A stretch of DNA of 7,194 nt, taken from positions 1-7,194 of the forward strand of contig JAVCCX010000347.1 of assembly GCA_030765245.1 (NCBI GenBank), in the 5' to 3' direction. The notes under the pieces are model-generated. The model had not been told where the DNA came from. It searched no databases and saw only the letters and a program-made list of their open reading frames with translations. The position numbers were made by a program, and so were the translations under genes. The DNA is from Candidatus Zophobacter franzmannii (GTDB taxonomy: Bacteria > Cloacimonadota > Cloacimonadia > Cloacimonadales > JAFGVF01). Shown in pieces: positions 1-4,600 of the stretch. Position 1 is the first letter of the stretch, and every line of letters begins with the position of its first letter.

Positions 1-573
1 AAGTATCCGGTAATAGCCCAAATAAATGATTACATATTAACAAAAGCAGACCCGGCAAGTAACAAATCATATGAGGAGCTTGTAGAATTCAACGAGGACT
101 ACAAAGCCTTCAGTGAAGAATTCCCTGGTTCCGACCATCGTTGGTTTCTCCATCGTTACAGCGGTGTTTATGCTTGGACAAATTCAACTGTCACTATAAT
201 GTTCAAAGAGGAAATGTATTCAGGTGGAGCTCATCAGAATGCCAAGACTGAATTGACAACTTTCGATCTAAAAACGGGTGAGAAGCTAGCTCTTAGCGAT
301 ATAGTTTCTGATATGCAGTCTTTCAATGATTTAGCAGTGCGACACTTTCGTAAGGAACGAGATATTTTCCCTGATACTTCGCTATCAGATGCCGGTTTCT
401 TTCATCCCGATGGAGTTTTTAAACCTGCTGAGAATTTCGCAATTTCAGAATCAGTTCTTCTCCTATATTATAACAACTATGAGATAGCAGCCTATTCTGA
501 AGGAGAAACCATCGTTAGAGTACCTTTATGGGACTGTATTCCCTATCTAAATGAAAGGTTCAGGTTCTTCTAA
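1..573 (+). CDS. DUF3298 (RsiV-like) domain protein, C-terminal part; 5' end outside window
   Basis: The frame is open from base 1 to the TAA at 571-573, giving 190 visible residues. An ATG at 199 exists, but the homologous-looking sequence continues upstream of it without a stop, so it is an internal Met and not the start. The visible part has the layout of DUF3298: a strand ending in the GGAH motif (223-234), then a stretch reading TTFDLKTGEKLALSDI, an alpha-helical middle, and a closing section in which YYNNYEIAAYSEGE is followed by a VPLWDCIPYL ending. In Bacillus RsiV this fold is the extracytoplasmic sensor part of an anti-sigma factor that binds lysozyme. In Bacteroidota, stand-alone DUF3298 proteins are mostly uncharacterised and often predicted to be exported. 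The N-terminus, which would show a signal peptide or lipobox, lies outside the window. The next gene starts 2 bases after the stop, suggesting co-expression. Family assignment is fairly secure; function is not known. Confidence 0.8.
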   Translation, partial: KYPVIAQINDYILTKADPASNKSYEELVEFNEDYKAFSEEFPGSDHRWFLHRYSGVYAWTNSTVTIMFKEEMYSGGAHQNAKTELTTFDLKTGEKLALSDIVSDMQSFNDLAVRHFRKERDIFPDTSLSDAGFFHPDGVFKPAENFAISESVLLLYYNNYEIAAYSEGETIVRVPLWDCIPYLNERFRFF

Positions 574-575
574 AT

Positions 576-1487
576 ATGCTCCAACAGTTAGAAGCAGTAA
601 TTAGTAAATACACCGGACTCTTACTGATTGTAGCTTGCATTGTTGGATTAGTGTTTCCCCAACTGGCAATCTTCAAAGGCGCAATCTACTATATTCTTCT
701 TTTACTCCTTTTCTGTAGCTTCTTAAAAATTGAATTCCGATTAAAGCATCTTTTACACCCCAAACTACTCTATTTTCCTCTTATCAATTGGTTACTTCTA
801 CCCTTGCTAATCTATTTTACGACAAAAGGGTTAACCAATGATTATCGAATTGGATTACTCTTTGCTATAATTACTCCCCCAGCTCTTGGTTCTCCTGTTA
901 TTGTATCCATTACTAAAGGAGACCTTGATTTCATAATGAGTAATGTATTGATATTTAGTCTCCTCTCCCCTCTCGCTTATTATCTTATCCCTGTTCTTCT
1001 TTTTAAACAGGAAAACATTCATATCCCTGTCCAGCCGATAATGATAAGAGTTTTGATTGTAATTTTGATTCCGCTTATACTAGCTCTATTAGTAAGAATG
1101 CACAAGAGAACTAAAGAATGGATAATCACACATATCGATAGCAGGAAGAATATACTACAAATCTTTATGGTTGCGGTTGCTGTTTCTTCAGCATCTTTGA
1201 AGATTCGACAGACTCCAATATCTGAAATTGGTATCCTGTTTTTAATTACTTTCTTAATCTCACTATTTTCCTACTCCTTTGGTTATTTTGTAAGCAGGAA
1301 AGATACGATAATGCAAAGAACTCTGCCTGTTGCTATAGGGCAAAAGAATACTCTACTCTCTCTAATGATCTGCATATCTCTTTTCTCTCCAATGGCAGCT
1401 ATCCCAACTGTTTTCTACCTGATATCACATCACATTATGAATGGGGTCTTAATCCAAATATCAGCCAGGAAACTCAAATCTAAGTAA
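576..1487 (+). CDS. BASS/SBF-type (bile acid:sodium symporter family) membrane permease
   Basis: This is a complete 303-residue protein from ATG 576 to TAA 1485-1487. It is strongly hydrophobic, with nine to ten predicted membrane helices (roughly residues 10-30, 34-50, 64-82, 90-110, 118-143, 156-174, 192-208, 215-238, 249-270 and 275-297). That matches the length and helix count of BASS permeases. The two signature unwound-helix regions are recognisable: TPPALGSPVI at 100-109, followed by a KGDLDF turn, and PVAIGQKNTLLSL at 251-263. Family members carry organic anions such as bile acids, pantothenate or keto acids, usually with Na+. Here the second signature lacks the Glu and Gln that bind Na+ in ASBT-type proteins (Ala253 and Lys257 by my alignment), so coupling may differ. 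The gene follows the DUF3298 gene by 2 bases. A weak purine-rich stretch (AAAGG, 554-558) lies within the end of that gene, so translation probably depends on coupling. Substrate cannot be inferred; export of the neighbouring NRPS product is only a possibility. Confidence 0.8.
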   Translation: MLQQLEAVISKYTGLLLIVACIVGLVFPQLAIFKGAIYYILLLLLFCSFLKIEFRLKHLLHPKLLYFPLINWLLLPLLIYFTTKGLTNDYRIGLLFAIITPPALGSPVIVSITKGDLDFIMSNVLIFSLLSPLAYYLIPVLLFKQENIHIPVQPIMIRVLIVILIPLILALLVRMHKRTKEWIITHIDSRKNILQIFMVAVAVSSASLKIRQTPISEIGILFLITFLISLFSYSFGYFVSRKDTIMQRTLPVAIGQKNTLLSLMICISLFSPMAAIPTVFYLISHHIMNGVLIQISARKLKSK

Positions 1488-1517
1488 TGCCTGCTATTAT
1501 CTATTTGCTAGAAGTCG

Positions 1518-1585
1518 AGGTTGTTACGCATATCTGATGATAGATACTGATTCGTGGTAGGTTTGTCCACGATTGGTAATAACTT
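1518..1585 (+). other. Possible three-way-junction RNA structure in the intergenic region
   Basis: Bases 1518-1527 can pair with 1576-1585 as a 10-bp closing stem containing two G-U pairs. Inside it sit two hairpins: TATCT 1531-1535 with AGATA 1542-1546 (6-base loop), and TCGTGG 1552-1557 with CCACGA 1567-1572 (9-base loop). There is no T-run after it, so it is not a standard intrinsic terminator. It lies upstream of the likely -7 element at 1600. It would therefore be in the 3' trailer of the permease transcript, or in the NRPS leader if transcription reads through or starts earlier. I do not recognise a known riboswitch class. The pairing was found by eye and may be chance. Confidence 0.3.
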
Positions 1586-1599
1586 AAAAAACCCTTGCC

Positions 1600-1607
1600 T
1601 AAATTTG
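1600..1607 (+). promoter_or_regulatory. Candidate Bacteroidota-type -7 promoter element for the NRPS gene
   Basis: TAAATTTG matches the TAnnTTTG consensus of the primary sigma factor of Bacteroidota. It lies 46 bases before the NRPS start codon, which would give a leader of roughly 40 bases. The upstream partner is weak: TTGG at 1573-1576, with a 23-base spacer, is the nearest resemblance to the TTTG -33 element. The element overlaps a small dyad, TTGC 1595-1598 with GCAA 1607-1610. Assignment depends on the host being a member of Bacteroidota. Confidence 0.4.
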
Positions 1608-1638
1608 CAATTTATCCAATAGTTAGTTAATAAAATTC

Positions 1639-1644
1639 TGAGGA
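1639..1644 (+). promoter_or_regulatory. Shine-Dalgarno-like site for the NRPS gene
   Basis: TGAGGA ends 9 bases before the ATG at 1654. Its TGA (1639-1641) is also the last in-frame stop upstream of the NRPS. No other ATG lies in frame between it and 1654, and the next in-frame Met is residue 87, inside the adenylation domain. This fixes the start at 1654 with good confidence. Confidence 0.55.
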
Positions 1645-1653
1645 CAAATAAAT

Positions 1654-4600
1654 ATGGATAACAGTTTGTATTTTCAAATCAACGATACCAAAAGGGATTA
1701 TGACTTAAGTAAGCCAATCCACTTCTTCTTTGAAGAAAATGCTGTAAACATCCCCGACCAAACAGCTCTTGTTGAAGAAAATTTCTCACTTACTTTTAGC
1801 CAGCTAAACAAGCGAGCGAACAAAATAGCTCATGAGATTATCAAGCTTGGGTTAGAGCGAGAGACTCCGGTAGCAATCTTTCTCCCGCGTGGAATTGATT
1901 TCACAGTTTCAATGATTTCTATTCTTAAAGCAGGTTGTTGCTTTGTTGCCCTGGAAATTGATTTACCTCCCTCAAGAATTCAGACCGTTTTAGACGATTT
2001 AGATAATCCTTTAGTTCTAACAAATAGTCTTCATGTCCATAGTATAGATAAACTTGCAGGGAAAACTCTGCTAATTGATGATGTAACTATTCAGGCGAAT
2101 TCTTCTAAAAATCCTGACTTGGTGATTCCATCCAGTGCCCTTGTTTATATGATCTATACATCAGGCTCAACAGGTAAACCTAAAGGTGTTATGATTGAGC
2201 ATCATAACCTGGTAAATCTAGAATTGTGGAATCGAGAGGTCTTCGAATTACCTCATGGTGCACGAGTAATCCAAACAGCAAAAATTAGTTTTGATGCCTC
2301 TATGTGGGAATTTTGGTGCTCACTAACAAGTGGATATACAATGTATTTCCTTCCACACGACATTGAACTTGATTTCAACAGATTGCAAGAGTGGCTCCAA
2401 GTAAACAAAATTGAAGCGTGCTTCCTTCCGACTCCTGTAGCTGAGATGTTTGTTGAAGCATATCAAGGAAATTGTCCAGACTTGAAGCACATTTGTGCAG
2501 GTGGCGATAAGCTACATGTAAAACCAAAACCAGAGTTTGGTTTTGATTTAATCAATCTATATGGACCTGCTGAATGTACTATTATTTCAATTGCAGCTGC
2601 TATTGGCCCGGAAGAGACAATCCATACTATTCCACCTATTGGTAAACCTATTGCTAACTCAACTGTGTATATCCTCGATGAAGACAAGAAACTTGCCCCT
2701 CCGGGAGAAGTTGGTGAAATATACTTAGGTGGTGAGTGTGTCGGTCGTGGGTATTATAAACGACCGGATTTAACTGAAGCAGCTTATCTTGAAGGTTCAG
2801 ACCATGGGTTACCTGAAGGTATTATATATAAAACCGGTGACCTAGGTAGATTAGTTCCTGAAGATGGGAACTATGAGTGTCTCGGGCGTGTTGATAATCA
2901 AGTAAAGATTCGAGGTTACAGAATTGAACTTGGAGAAATTGATAGTAACTTAGCAGTTAGAAATGATATAAACCAATGCGTAGCCTTGTTAAGAGATAAT
3001 CCGCTTGGTGAACCTAATATTGTCACTTATTTTACTTCATCTTTAAAAAATATCTCAACATCTGTTCTTAAGAAATTCCTTCAGGATAGAATCCCAGCCT
3101 ATATGGTGCCTGATTACTATGTTCTGTTAGAGTCTTTCCCATTAACACATAATCAGAAGATTGATAGAAAAGCTCTTCCAGATCCGGAATGGAAACAGAA
3201 CAAAGTTTCTGAGCGAGGAGAGGTTTTCCAGAATGAAACAGAGATCAATATCGCTGAAATATGGAAAGAAGTCCTTAAGACTAAGCATTTGAGTAGAACT
3301 GATGATTTCTTTGAACTCGGGGGTCATTCATTAAAAGCCGGGATGATTGTTACTCGACTTCAGAATCGATTTGATTATGATATAGATTTGAAAGACTTTC
3401 TTAAAAATACTACAATTGCAGAATTAGCATTGATCATTAAGAAAAGTGAAGAATCCCTAAAAGGTCATATTCTGGACTATGTAAAGCGTGATGAAGATAG
3501 TTTCATCACCACCTTTGGGCAGCAGGGAATCTGGCACTATTGTCAGTTAGATCCTAAGCGGATAGATTATAATATTCCTTTAAGAGTAGATATTCAAGGT
3601 GATATCTCTGTTGAAGCTCTACATAATACATTAAAATATCTTGTAGAAAGATATGAGACATTGCATACCTCTTTCGACCAAATAGATGGTGAAGTTAGGA
3701 TGCTTCTTAATGAAAACTATGAAGTCGAGATGCCTTGCGATGACCTAACAAGAACTACCGATGAAGAGAGAGAGTTTAGGCTTGGTCGTTTGATAAAAAA
3801 ACTAGGTAAAGTGCGTTTTGATTTGAAGGCAGGTAATCTATTTGCTTTCCACCTTGTAAAAGTCAGAGAAAAAGAGTCAATCCTCTTAATGACAATTCAT
3901 CATATAGTTACAGATGGTTGGTCTATGGGAATCTTCATGGAAGAGCTGTATCAGGTATATAGCGCTTACTTAATTGATAATCAGCCACATTTGATTCCCC
4001 CTGAATTCCAGTTAATTGATTATGCCAGCTGGGAAAGAAAGGTAAATCCAATCAAAAGATTCCCAAAACAGTTACAATATTGGAAGAAAGACCTTTTACC
4101 ATTCCCGAAAGATATAGACCTACCCAAGAAACAAGGATATACAATCAGTGAGAAGCATACCGGGAAAAGGAAATGGTGGCATATTGGTGGAGACCGATAT
4201 AAGAAGTTAAAACAGTTTTGCAATCAGTTTGAATGTAGCTCCTTCGTTGTTATGATGGCTATTCTTGATGTTGTTCTTTATAGATATACTCAACAAACTG
4301 ATATTGTTGTAGGCTCACCTTACGCAAATAGAAATCATACCGATAAAGAGAAGATTTTTGGACTTACAACTAACCTGTTAGCTCATAGACTTAGGCTAAA
4401 AGGTGAAGATATCTTCTCAGAAGCACTGCTTACTCTAAATGATACTTGCACAAGTAATTATTGCAATAGTGATTATCCATTTGACCAGCTATTGAAAGAT
4501 CTTGGTTTTAAATCCCAAGGTAATAAACATCCTCTGTTCCAAGTTATGATGGTTTATCAAAACTATCCATTACCACCTGTTGCTAAGGATAAGACAGCCT

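Noticed and set aside
199..573. The ATG at 199 as the start of a 124-residue protein
   Set aside because: The same frame is open back to base 1, and the upstream residues belong to the same domain (a strand leading into the GGAH motif). The gene simply starts before the window.
1552..1572. Hairpin TCGTGG/CCACGA as an intrinsic terminator of the permease operon
   Set aside because: The stem is only 6 bp and no run of T follows; the downstream bases are TTGGTAATAAC and then an A-run. It is listed only as part of a possible RNA fold.
3481..3540. Degenerate first motif of the condensation domain as a sign of an inactive domain
   Set aside because: The catalytic HHIVTDGWS and all later motifs are intact, and the first motif varies widely between active condensation domains.
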